From the NCBI GenBank assembly GCA_900551525.1, contig URWD01000016.1:1-28323 (forward strand): a stretch of DNA of 28,323 nt, written 5' to 3'. The translations under genes were made by a program, and so were the position numbers. Each line of letters opens with the position of its first letter. Position 1 is the first letter of the stretch. The stretch is from an uncultured Mycoplasmatota bacterium (lineage in GTDB: Bacteria > Bacillota_I > Bacilli_A > RF39 > UBA660). Under the pieces are notes generated by a model. That model made no database searches and was not told the origin of the DNA. It saw only the letters and a list, made by a program, of their open reading frames with translations. Shown here one piece after another: positions 15,933 to 23,049 of the stretch.

Positions 15933-16422
15933 TAATCTTAGAACGGAAGATATAAATGAAAAAATATATAGACCTAGGGCTATAATGATTAATTCTGACA
16001 AAGAAATTTTGCTTGGCTTTTGTGATAATACCTTTCAATTCCCAGGAGGGTTTTTAGAACAAAATGAGACCTTAATTGAAGGATTAAGAAGGGAAATATT
16101 AGAAGAAACTGGAATATCTTTAGATAATGGAGAAATTATAAAACTTTTTTGTACAATTCAATATTTAAATAAAGATTATCCAAAGAAGAAAATTAATAGA
16201 TTAACAGAATTCGATTACTATTATGTTAAAACTGATAAGAAGATAAATCCTGATAATACAAATTATGATAAGTGGGAAAAAGAGAAAAATTTTCAACTTA
16301 AATACGTTCCTATTAATGATTTTGAACAAGTATTATTAGATACTATAAATGATAATTTGATGAATAAAATGATTTATAAAGACATGATAAAAGTATTTAA
16401 TTTAATAAAGGAAGAATTATAG
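15907..16422 (+). CDS. Nudix hydrolase (first of a paralogous pair)
   Basis: 171-residue Nudix protein with a complete box: GGFLEQNE followed by REILEETGI (about residues 46-69) supplies all the metal-binding glutamates, so hydrolysis of a nucleoside-diphosphate-linked compound is expected. The N-terminal about 25 residues (EKIIVNFDNL...) are shared in pattern with the second Nudix gene at 17121, as is the later LNKDYP/LSKDWP segment, so the two are paralogues. ATG 15907 follows AAGGAG by 7 nt. The next gene starts 3 nt after the stop. The substrate is unknown; the context of broken nucleotidyltransferase and kinases suggests a nucleotide-activated intermediate or its clean-up. Confidence 0.88.
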   Translation: MEKIIVNFDNLRTEDINEKIYRPRAIMINSDKEILLGFCDNTFQFPGGFLEQNETLIEGLRREILEETGISLDNGEIIKLFCTIQYLNKDYPKKKINRLTEFDYYYVKTDKKINPDNTNYDKWEKEKNFQLKYVPINDFEQVLLDTINDNLMNKMIYKDMIKVFNLIKEEL

Positions 16423-16424
16423 AG

Positions 16425-17081
16425 ATGAATATATTAATTTTAGTAGGAGGACCTACAGCTTGTGGGAAAAGTACTTTTGTAAAAGAATTAAGTATGACTT
16501 TGGAAGAAAGTAAAATTTATCGAAGAGTACAAGGCTTTTTTGATATAGGTCACATGAGAGGAATAGATAACAAAGATATTTTTGATAAGGTTACATCTGA
16601 AGATGTAGATGATCGGTTTGTAAAGTATTGTGAAGACAATAAAGTAGTTATTTCTGATGTACATTATGCTGTTCAAATGAACAGAAATGAATTAATACAA
16701 AAAGAAAATGATGATATTAATGAAAATTATCTTCCAACAATATCAAAAGATTTATTAACTAAATTAGACTTAGCAAATATAGTTGTTGTGGCAGTATGGT
16801 TAGAATGTAATCCTGAAACTTGCTACAAAAGAGCAATTCAAAGATTTGAAAAGAGTGAAAAAGTTTTAAGAACAAAGTCTATTGAAGATGCCCAGCTAGA
16901 GAGTTTTTCGGAGAAAAAATCATGGCTGGAAATTTTGAAAAATAACAATGTTAGTGGTATTATATTAGATTCTCAATATATGTCACCTACAGAAATGGCT
17001 AAAATTTGTTATGCACAAATTCAGTCAATAAAAGAAACTAATAATTGCATGATTTTATCAAAAAAAATGGAATGTAAATAG
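16425..17081 (+). CDS. P-loop kinase of unknown substrate
   Basis: 218-residue cytoplasmic P-loop protein. The first strand ILILVGG leads into Walker A GPTACGKST (about residues 9-17). An Asp-Val-His motif in a VISDVHYA segment (about 74-81) replaces a classic Walker B. A WLECNPETCYKRAIQRF segment (about 125-141) looks like the nucleotide-binding/LID arginine region of small-molecule kinases. The size and layout resemble adenylate-kinase-like or gluconate-kinase-like enzymes without matching a specific one. It sits between two Nudix paralogues. The kinase and Nudix pairing suggests a phosphorylated, possibly nucleotide-like intermediate; this is inference. Confidence 0.75.
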   Translation: MNILILVGGPTACGKSTFVKELSMTLEESKIYRRVQGFFDIGHMRGIDNKDIFDKVTSEDVDDRFVKYCEDNKVVISDVHYAVQMNRNELIQKENDDINENYLPTISKDLLTKLDLANIVVVAVWLECNPETCYKRAIQRFEKSEKVLRTKSIEDAQLESFSEKKSWLEILKNNNVSGIILDSQYMSPTEMAKICYAQIQSIKETNNCMILSKKMECK

Positions 17082-17120
17082 ATTATATAGTATAATTAAA
17101 TAAAATATGGAGGTTAATTT

Positions 17121-17639
17121 ATGAAAGAAATAATTTATAATTATGATTTTTTGAAAGAAAGTGAAGTAACTGAAACTGTTATTAGAACAAAAGCTATATT
17201 AGTAACTGAGTCTGGTATTGTTATTGGTAATGAAAATAGTATTTTTCAGTTTCCAGGTGGGCATTTAGAAGAAAATGAATCTTTTGAGGATTGTTTGAAA
17301 AGAGAAATATTAGAGGAAACTGGCATTGAAATAACTGATGAAAAAATTGACAAACCTTTTATGAAAGTTACTTATTTAAGTAAGGATTGGCCAGAAGAAG
17401 GAAAAAATAGAAAAGCAGAAATTTATTATTATGCAATAGAAACTTTGAAAAAACCAGATATATCCAAGGTTAATTATACTGAACATGAAAAAGAAGGAAA
17501 TTTTAAGATAGAAGTTTTTCCTCTAGAAGAGGCTATATCAATTATTAAAAATAATATTCCTAATAATAAAATGAATAAGATTATTGCTCCAGATATGATT
17601 TTGGCAATAGAAGAATACTTAAATGTATGTGAGGAATAA
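17121..17639 (+). CDS. Nudix hydrolase (second of the paralogous pair)
   Basis: 172-residue Nudix protein with an intact box: GGHLEENE then REILEETGI (about residues 46-69). It is similar in length and pattern to the Nudix gene at 15907, but most positions differ, so the duplication is old. A TATAAT at 17091-17096 and GGAGG just before ATG 17121 suggest it may also be transcribed from an internal promoter; the -35 is weak. The HAD gene begins 2 nt after its stop. It is probably catalytically active; the substrate is unknown. Confidence 0.88.
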   Translation: MKEIIYNYDFLKESEVTETVIRTKAILVTESGIVIGNENSIFQFPGGHLEENESFEDCLKREILEETGIEITDEKIDKPFMKVTYLSKDWPEEGKNRKAEIYYYAIETLKKPDISKVNYTEHEKEGNFKIEVFPLEEAISIIKNNIPNNKMNKIIAPDMILAIEEYLNVCEE

Positions 17640-17641
17640 AT

Positions 17642-18823
17642 ATGGAAGACTATGATATTTTAGAAATGGAAAATCTAAAAAGTAAAAAGATAGCGTTGGT
17701 AGTTGAGGATGATGAGAATTTTGTTTTAGATATAATCAATAATGATGAATTTATTGTTATTCCAATTAGATTTTCTTATAATTTGAGTAAATTCTCCGAT
17801 GAGTATGTAAACAAAACTAAAGAATTATTTAGTTTTTATTATAATAAAAATAATGCTTTAAATAATGAATTTGTAAGAATGAAAAAACATTTTGTTCATT
17901 ATCAAAGACACCCTATTATTGCATATGTTCCGTGTAAAAATGAATATAAAGATTTAATTAAAATTCTAAATAAATTAAATATTGAATGTCTAAGAAATAA
18001 AATTAAGTTTTTAAAAAAAATGAATAATAAAAAACAACTTATATTAATTGATTATGATGAAACTTTAACAAAGTCTGATGATACTGTTTCAAATAGAGTT
18101 AAAAAAGCAATTTCTAAACATATAAAAATTGGAAATGAAGTTGTAATATGTACGGCTAGACCTAGATATCAAACAATAGATATAAGTAAAAATATTAATG
18201 CTTCTAATATCGTTGTATCATCTAATGGAGCTGAAATATATGATTATCATAATAATAAGGTCTTAAAATCATTTTATATAGATAAAGATTTAGTTTATAA
18301 AATGATAGAGTATGCTTATTATTATGATGTTAGATTAATTCTTGCAGTAGATGATTGTGATTATATTACTAAAAATCCTTATAATTCAAAACAAATATTA
18401 TTAAGTCATGGTAACTATAAGAATATTCTAAAAAATAAAAAAGTTAAACAATGTATGTATATTGATGAAAATGAAAAGGATGTTTTAAAAATTAAACATA
18501 TTATGAAAAATATAGATAGAGTAATGATTGTAAATGAAATAAGTAAAGAAGATACTTATTATGAAAAGTGGTTTTCTTTGGTAAACAACGACGCATCCAA
18601 AGGAAATGCACTATGTTTCTTAGCAGATTATTTTAACATTCCTATTAAAAATACAATTGCAATAGGCAATGATTATAATGACATTTCAATGTTTAATAAA
18701 AGCGGTTATAGTGTTTGTGTAGCTAATGCTTCTGAAGAAATTAAAAACATGGTGGATTATGTTACATCATCAAATGATGATGATGGTGTTGCAATCTTCC
18801 TAGAAAGTATCCTAAAAAAGTAA
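17642..18823 (+). CDS. HAD-superfamily phosphatase (Cof type) with N-terminal extension
   Basis: 393-residue protein. The C-terminal about 265 residues form a Cof/HAD-IIB hydrolase. Motif I is the Asp137-Tyr-Asp139-Glu-Thr-Leu-Thr nucleophile segment, motif II is Thr in VVICTARP, motif III is Lys in NNDASKGNAL, and motif IV is IAIGNDYNDISMF. A cap domain lies between motifs II and III. The first about 130 residues are an unrelated soluble domain that I cannot identify. Cof-type enzymes dephosphorylate sugar phosphates, nucleotides or PLP-like compounds. As the last gene of the run it may remove a protecting or activating phosphate from the product. ATG 17642 follows GAGGA by 6 nt. Confidence 0.88.
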   Translation: MEDYDILEMENLKSKKIALVVEDDENFVLDIINNDEFIVIPIRFSYNLSKFSDEYVNKTKELFSFYYNKNNALNNEFVRMKKHFVHYQRHPIIAYVPCKNEYKDLIKILNKLNIECLRNKIKFLKKMNNKKQLILIDYDETLTKSDDTVSNRVKKAISKHIKIGNEVVICTARPRYQTIDISKNINASNIVVSSNGAEIYDYHNNKVLKSFYIDKDLVYKMIEYAYYYDVRLILAVDDCDYITKNPYNSKQILLSHGNYKNILKNKKVKQCMYIDENEKDVLKIKHIMKNIDRVMIVNEISKEDTYYEKWFSLVNNDASKGNALCFLADYFNIPIKNTIAIGNDYNDISMFNKSGYSVCVANASEEIKNMVDYVTSSNDDDGVAIFLESILKK

Positions 18824-18894
18824 AATCATTAGAAATGATCATCACAAAATATATGTTAGAATATGCGTTATTAATACAAAAAGGTAAAAAATAA

Positions 18895-18933
18895 AAAAAG
18901 TAAAGAACGTAAGTTATTTATTCTTTACTTTTT
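18895..18933. terminator. Bidirectional terminator between the HAD and XRE genes
   Basis: A perfect 13-bp stem, AAAAAGTAAAGAA (18895-18907) with TTCTTTACTTTTT (18921-18933), carries A and T runs on both sides and so can stop transcription from the converging HAD gene (+) and XRE gene (-). The XRE stop codon lies in the loop. It marks the right edge of the accessory block. Confidence 0.85.
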
Positions 18934-19168
18934 CTATTTTAATAGTATATCCAATTGGTCCAAGAATTTTAAGTAAACTAAGTACAGAAGGAGAACACGC
19001 TCCACATTCAATTCTAGCAATTTTTTCTCTAGAAACTCCAGAATACTTAGAAAATAAATCTTGTGTTAAGTTATTTTCTTTTCTAAAACTTATAAATTCT
19101 TTAATGAAAATTTCATTTAATTCTTCTGGATTATAAGCAACTTCAATATAATTGTTATCATAGTCCAT
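18914..19168 (-). CDS. Small XRE-family helix-turn-helix regulator
   Basis: 84-residue DNA-binding protein. The helix-turn-helix lies at about residues 27-75: FRKENNLTQDLFSKYSGVSREKIARIE is the canonical XRE pattern, followed by a PSVLSLLKIL helix. The layout is like HigA/HipB-type antitoxins, but no toxin gene adjoins it. Its start (reverse-strand ATG at 19168) has GGTGAG upstream. Its promoter overlaps the palindrome GTATCAAATATGATAC, so autorepression is likely. The same palindrome lies upstream of an acyltransferase gene at 23050, suggesting it controls lipid genes in trans. Confidence 0.86.
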   Translation of the reverse strand: MDYDNNYIEVAYNPEELNEIFIKEFISFRKENNLTQDLFSKYSGVSREKIARIECGACSPSVLSLLKILGPIGYTIKIEKVKNK

Positions 19169-19185
19169 ATGTTCTCACCAGTAAA

Positions 19186-19214
19186 ATTGTATCAAATATG
19201 ATACTAAAAGTCAA
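19186..19214 (-). promoter_or_regulatory. Promoter of the XRE gene, overlapped by its probable operator
   Basis: On the reverse strand, TTGACT (19214-19209), a 17-bp spacer and TACAAT (19191-19186), preceded by TGA as an extended -10. The palindrome GTATCA-N4-TGATAC (19189-19204) covers the -10 and much of the spacer, the classic position for autorepression. Confidence 0.7.
19189..19204. promoter_or_regulatory. Operator copy 1, GTATCAAATATGATAC
   Basis: A 6-bp inverted repeat with a 4-bp centre. The identical 16-mer recurs at 22960-22975, within a shared 24-bp block (19188-19211 and 22959-22982). It ends 41 bp before the -10 of the acyl ligase promoter. Confidence 0.75.
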
Positions 19215-19222
19215 CGTAAGTA

Positions 19223-19251
19223 TTGTTAAATCGTATTAAATTTTGTATAAT
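19223..19251 (+). promoter_or_regulatory. Promoter of the AMP-forming ligase gene
   Basis: TTGTTA (19223-19228), a 17-bp spacer and TATAAT (19246-19251). The operator lies just upstream of the -35. Confidence 0.65.
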
Positions 19252-19271
19252 CAAGACAAGGTGAGGAAAAT

Positions 19272-20990
19272 ATGGAAAAATTTTATGATTACTATACGAA
19301 AGAAATGAAAGAAGACACTTTACCAGAAGGTAATGAATATGATTTTTTACTTGAAAGAAATAAAAATCATATGAATGATACTGCTTTATCATTTGATACT
19401 AAAAAAATATCATATGAAGAATTACATGAAAGAATTGATGAATTTGCTCGTGCACTATACAAAAGAGGGATACACAAAGATACTAAAGTAGGTGTTGTAG
19501 TTGTGAATACTCCAGAGTCGGTATATCTACTTTATGCACTAAAAAAACTTGGAGCTCAAGTTATTGGATTAAGTCCACTTAATAATGAGTATAAGATGAA
19601 AAGAGATATAGAAATGACAAAGCCTGAATTTATTATTTCTGTTGACATGATGCATGGAAATTTTAAAAATCTTGCAAAGAGTTTAAATATTACGCCGATT
19701 TTATATTCTCCATTAGAGTCTTTAGATAAAAATGGTTTAAAATTTCTTTATAATGCCAAACAATTATTAGCTGGTAATAAAATTTTAAAGAAAGATAACA
19801 ATTTAATGAGCATTGTTGCAGATGGTAAGGATTATACTGATGTAGAATATCCAAAACATATAAAAGGAACTACTACTGATATTATGTTTACTGGTGGATC
19901 TAGTGGTGTTCATAAAGGTGTTGACTTAGATGGTGGTGCTTTAAATAGTGTTGTAAAAGCACTAGATTATGTATTAATATTAGAACCTGGTATGGTTCAT
20001 TTAGGAAATATTCCTTTTGGTCATATGTGTTTTGGAAGATTGGTTCTACACTATGCTTTATGTAAAAATTTAGAATATGCTTTAACATTAAAAGCTTTAC
20101 CAAAAGATTTTTATAGTGAACTTGTAAGAACTCATGCAAATGGTGCTATGGGAGGACCTGTTCACTGGGAAATACTAGCTCAAGATCCTAGTTTAAAACC
20201 ATGGACTTTGGAAAACTTAATTCAACCTTTGTCTGGTGGTGAAATGTTTAAACCTCAAAAACTTAAGGAAGCAAATAAAGCATTAGAATATGCTGGTTGC
20301 ATAACACCAATTGGAAATGGTTTAGGATTAACAGAAATGTGGGCTCCGACGCATGTATGTCTAGGCGGAAAAAATACCCCAGGAACAATAGGATATCCAA
20401 TTCCATTTGTAAATTCAAAAATTGCTGATCCTAAAACATTTGAAGACATGCCTTTGGAAACTCCTGGAGTTTTACTAGTAAATGGTCCTGGAATGATGCT
20501 TAGATATCATGAAAATGAAGCCGAAACCAATGCTGTATTTGTATATGATGAAAATGGTGTTAAATGGTATAATACAAAAGATGTTGCTGTTAAACACGAA
20601 AATGGTGAATATGAATTTGTAGGTCGAGTTAAAAGAAACTTTGTTTCTGGTGTAGATAATATTTATCCCGAACAAATTGAACAAATACTTCTTCAAATCC
20701 CAGAAATAAGAGAAGTAATAGTTACATCAATTCCAGATGATAAGGAACAATTTTTACCAAGTTATCATGTAAGTTTAAATAATTTTAACTGTGATAGAAA
20801 AGTACTAGAAGATAAAATATTTACTTTAATAGAAAAAACTTTAGGTACTAGTGCACTTCCTGGATATATTGAATATTATGAAGAAGCACTACCAAGAACT
20901 GATAATGGAAAACTTGATCCAAAAGCTATGGAAGCTAAAGACAAAGAAAAACAAGAAACCAAAAATTTAGTTAGAACTAAAGTAAGATAA
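19272..20990 (+). CDS. AMP-forming acyl-CoA synthetase/acyl ligase family protein
   Basis: 572-residue ANL-superfamily enzyme that adenylates a carboxylic acid and transfers it to CoA or another thiol. The P-loop-like AMP motif TGGSSGVHKG is at 207-216, a GNGLGLTEMWAP segment (A5 motif) follows, then YNTKDVAVK and EFVGRVKR (A7/A8 region), and the C-terminal PRTDNGKLDPKAM supplies the A10 lysine. Asp in YNTKD is retained, but the usual Thr-Gly is Thr-Lys. No membrane segment is present. ATG 19272 follows GGTGAGG. A strong terminator follows the stop, so it is monocistronic. Shared operator and spacing with the acyltransferase gene at 23050 suggest both serve fatty-acid incorporation into lipids. 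Confidence 0.9.
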   Translation: MEKFYDYYTKEMKEDTLPEGNEYDFLLERNKNHMNDTALSFDTKKISYEELHERIDEFARALYKRGIHKDTKVGVVVVNTPESVYLLYALKKLGAQVIGLSPLNNEYKMKRDIEMTKPEFIISVDMMHGNFKNLAKSLNITPILYSPLESLDKNGLKFLYNAKQLLAGNKILKKDNNLMSIVADGKDYTDVEYPKHIKGTTTDIMFTGGSSGVHKGVDLDGGALNSVVKALDYVLILEPGMVHLGNIPFGHMCFGRLVLHYALCKNLEYALTLKALPKDFYSELVRTHANGAMGGPVHWEILAQDPSLKPWTLENLIQPLSGGEMFKPQKLKEANKALEYAGCITPIGNGLGLTEMWAPTHVCLGGKNTPGTIGYPIPFVNSKIADPKTFEDMPLETPGVLLVNGPGMMLRYHENEAETNAVFVYDENGVKWYNTKDVAVKHENGEYEFVGRVKRNFVSGVDNIYPEQIEQILLQIPEIREVIVTSIPDDKEQFLPSYHVSLNNFNCDRKVLEDKIFTLIEKTLGTSALPGYIEYYEEALPRTDNGKLDPKAMEAKDKEKQETKNLVRTKVR

Positions 20991-21019
20991 TCTACTTAAA
21001 TGTAGATTTCTTTTTTTCT
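20989..21019 (+). terminator. Terminator after the acyl ligase gene
   Basis: AATCTAC (20989-20995) pairs with GTAGATT (21002-21008), followed by a T-rich tail to about 21019. Confidence 0.85.
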
Positions 21020-21047
21020 TGAAATGAAATATATTTTATGATATTAT
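21019..21047 (+). promoter_or_regulatory. Promoter of the first hybrid kinase gene
   Basis: TTGAAA (21019-21024), a 17-bp spacer, and TATTAT (21042-21047) preceded by TGA, an extended -10. Confidence 0.65.
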
Positions 21048-21070
21048 TATTACGGTAGGATGTGGTAGTG

Positions 21071-22900
21071 ATGGGATTATATTTCTCAATAAGTGCATTA
21101 ATTATAATAATTCTTTTTACATATAATTTTTTATCTAAAGAAAGAGTAAATAATATAGAAACAAGAATTTATAAGTATTTATTACTTTTAACTATCTTTG
21201 GATTATCAATGGATATAACAACATGTCTATTATATAAGTATGGTTATGATATTAATGGTTTAATGTATTCTTTAGCATCTAAATTTGTTTTAGTTTATTT
21301 TGTGTTATGGCTTTTATTATTTTCTTATTATATTAAATGTATAAGTTTACCTAATAGCGAAAATTATAAAAGTAAAATGATGAATACTTTTTATACATTT
21401 GCTTTATTTTTAATCTTTACTGTACCATTTATTTTAATTTTACCAATTAATTTTGATGTTTTAGAAAATGTTATTATACCCAAAGGTTTTCCTGTATTAC
21501 TAACTTATATTATTTGTTTTATTCTTATTCTTTATTCTATAACAATAGCAATTAAATATAGAAAAAATATTCAAGGAAAGAAATTAAGACCTTTGTATAT
21601 TTTTGTATTACTAATGCTTATTAATTTTTTAGTTCAAAGTTTATTCCCATCCGCTTTTTTAATTAATTATCTTTTATCTTTAGTGGTAATGATAATGTAC
21701 TTTACTATTGAAAATCCTGATGTTAAATTAATTAGTGAATTAAATGCTGCGAAGACACAAGCAGAAAAAGCAAATACTGCTAAAACAGAGTTTTTATCAA
21801 ATATGTCTCATGAAATAAGAACACCACTTAATGCAATCGTAGGTTTTAGTAATATGCTTTTAGATGATAAAACTTTACCAGATAGTGCAAAAGATGAAGT
21901 AAAAGATATTGTTATGGCATCAGATAATTTACTGGAAATAGTTAATGGTATACTGGATATATCAAAAATTGAAGCTGGTAAATTAGAAATTGTTGATGGT
22001 GAATATGATTTTAATAAAGTAATAACTGAACTTATATCTCTTACAAAAGGAAGGATTGCAGATAAACCAATAGAATTAATTACTAAAGTAGATGAAGTAA
22101 TACCTAAAGTGTTATATGGTGATGCAACAAGACTTAAACAAATATGTGTAAATATTTTAACTAATGCTGTAAAATATACTAAAAAGGGAAGTATAACATT
22201 TAGTGTAAATTCAGTTATAAAAGGTGATGTTTGTAGACTTATAATAGCAGTTGAAGATACAGGAATTGGTATTAAACAAGAAAATATAAATAAGTTATTT
22301 AATAAATTTGAAAGACTAGATTTAGAAGAAAATATTACCATTGAAGGAACAGGACTAGGTTTAGCAATTACTAAAAAACTAGTAGATTTAATGCATGGAG
22401 CTATCGTAGTTCAAAGTGTATATGGAAAAGGTTCTAAGTTTACAGTTTCAATAGACCAAAGAATTGTTAAAAATCCAACTATAAAAGTTGATGCTCCGGT
22501 TGTTAAAAATGATGACATAAAAGTAAATAATAAATTAGTTTTAGTAGTTGATGATAATAAAATCAATTTAAAGGTTGCAGAAAGATTGCTGGGAACTTAT
22601 GGTATTACTACAGAATGTGTTGAAAGTGGCTTTATTTGCATAGATAACCTCAAAAATGGTAAAAAATATGATTTAATATTAATGGATGATATGATGCCAA
22701 AGTTAAGTGGAGTAGAAACACTTCATAAAATAAAAGAGCAAATACCAGATTTTAATATACCAACTGTAGCCCTTACAGCTAATGCTTTAACAGGAATGAG
22801 AGAAAAATACTTGGCAGACGGATTTAATGATTATTTAGCTAAACCAATAAGTAAAGATGAATTAAATAGAGTAATAAATGAATATTTAAACAAAGAATAA
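21071..22900 (+). CDS. Membrane hybrid histidine kinase 1 (HisKA-HATPase-REC)
   Basis: 609-residue sensor. The N-terminal about 210 residues form roughly six to seven membrane helices with little outside loop, so the signal is probably membrane-borne. A short coiled-coil rich in Ala/Glu/Lys leads to the HisKA domain with phospho-acceptor His247 in SHEIRTPLNAI. The HATPase domain has the N box (CVNILTNAVKYT), DTGIGI and GTGLGL boxes. A C-terminal receiver domain carries acidic VVDDN and phospho-Asp539 in LMDDMMP, with Lys in AKPIS. No output domain is present. I use ATG 21071, since upstream GTG codons lack proper spacing. Its 3' part is almost identical to the second kinase at 24219. The partner is probably the Hpt-REC protein at 26047. 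Confidence 0.93.
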   Translation: MGLYFSISALIIIILFTYNFLSKERVNNIETRIYKYLLLLTIFGLSMDITTCLLYKYGYDINGLMYSLASKFVLVYFVLWLLLFSYYIKCISLPNSENYKSKMMNTFYTFALFLIFTVPFILILPINFDVLENVIIPKGFPVLLTYIICFILILYSITIAIKYRKNIQGKKLRPLYIFVLLMLINFLVQSLFPSAFLINYLLSLVVMIMYFTIENPDVKLISELNAAKTQAEKANTAKTEFLSNMSHEIRTPLNAIVGFSNMLLDDKTLPDSAKDEVKDIVMASDNLLEIVNGILDISKIEAGKLEIVDGEYDFNKVITELISLTKGRIADKPIELITKVDEVIPKVLYGDATRLKQICVNILTNAVKYTKKGSITFSVNSVIKGDVCRLIIAVEDTGIGIKQENINKLFNKFERLDLEENITIEGTGLGLAITKKLVDLMHGAIVVQSVYGKGSKFTVSIDQRIVKNPTIKVDAPVVKNDDIKVNNKLVLVVDDNKINLKVAERLLGTYGITTECVESGFICIDNLKNGKKYDLILMDDMMPKLSGVETLHKIKEQIPDFNIPTVALTANALTGMREKYLADGFNDYLAKPISKDELNRVINEYLNKE

Positions 22901-22930
22901 TACAAAAAAGAAGAATTATTCTTTTTTTTT
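22892..22930 (+). terminator. Terminator after hybrid kinase 1
   Basis: AAAGAATAAT (22892-22901) pairs perfectly with ATTATTCTTT (22915-22924), followed by an uninterrupted T run to 22930. The stop codon is in the left arm. Confidence 0.88.
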
Positions 22931-22959
22931 AATAAAAAAAACGTTAAAACTTAATTACT

Positions 22960-22975
22960 GTATCAAATATGATAC
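22960..22975. promoter_or_regulatory. Operator copy 2, GTATCAAATATGATAC
   Basis: Identical to the palindrome at 19189-19204 and likewise ending 41 bp before a TATAAT (-10 of the acyltransferase gene). No regulator gene adjoins this copy, so control by the XRE protein from 18914 would be in trans. Confidence 0.75.
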
Positions 22976-22990
22976 TAAAAGTTACCTGAA

Positions 22991-23022
22991 TTGTATACTT
23001 TATAGGAAAATAATGGTATAAT
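22991..23022 (+). promoter_or_regulatory. Promoter of the acyltransferase gene
   Basis: TATAAT (23017-23022) is preceded by TGG, an extended -10. The -35 region is poor: TTGTAT at 22991-22996 is 20 bp away, and TATACT lies at the 17-bp position. A weak -35 next to an upstream palindrome fits activation by a bound protein. Confidence 0.6.
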
Positions 23023-23049
23023 TACGTTGTTTAAAGGGGAAAAGATATT

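Noticed and set aside
18827..18845. Small hairpin ATCATT-AGA-AATGAT after the HAD gene as a terminator
   Set aside because: No T run follows. The much stronger bidirectional terminator at 18895-18933 explains termination.
21808..22341. Long reverse-strand ORFs inside both histidine kinase genes (also 24830-25336)
   Set aside because: They mirror each other only because the sense genes are paralogous. They have no ribosome binding site or recognised product and are antisense shadows.
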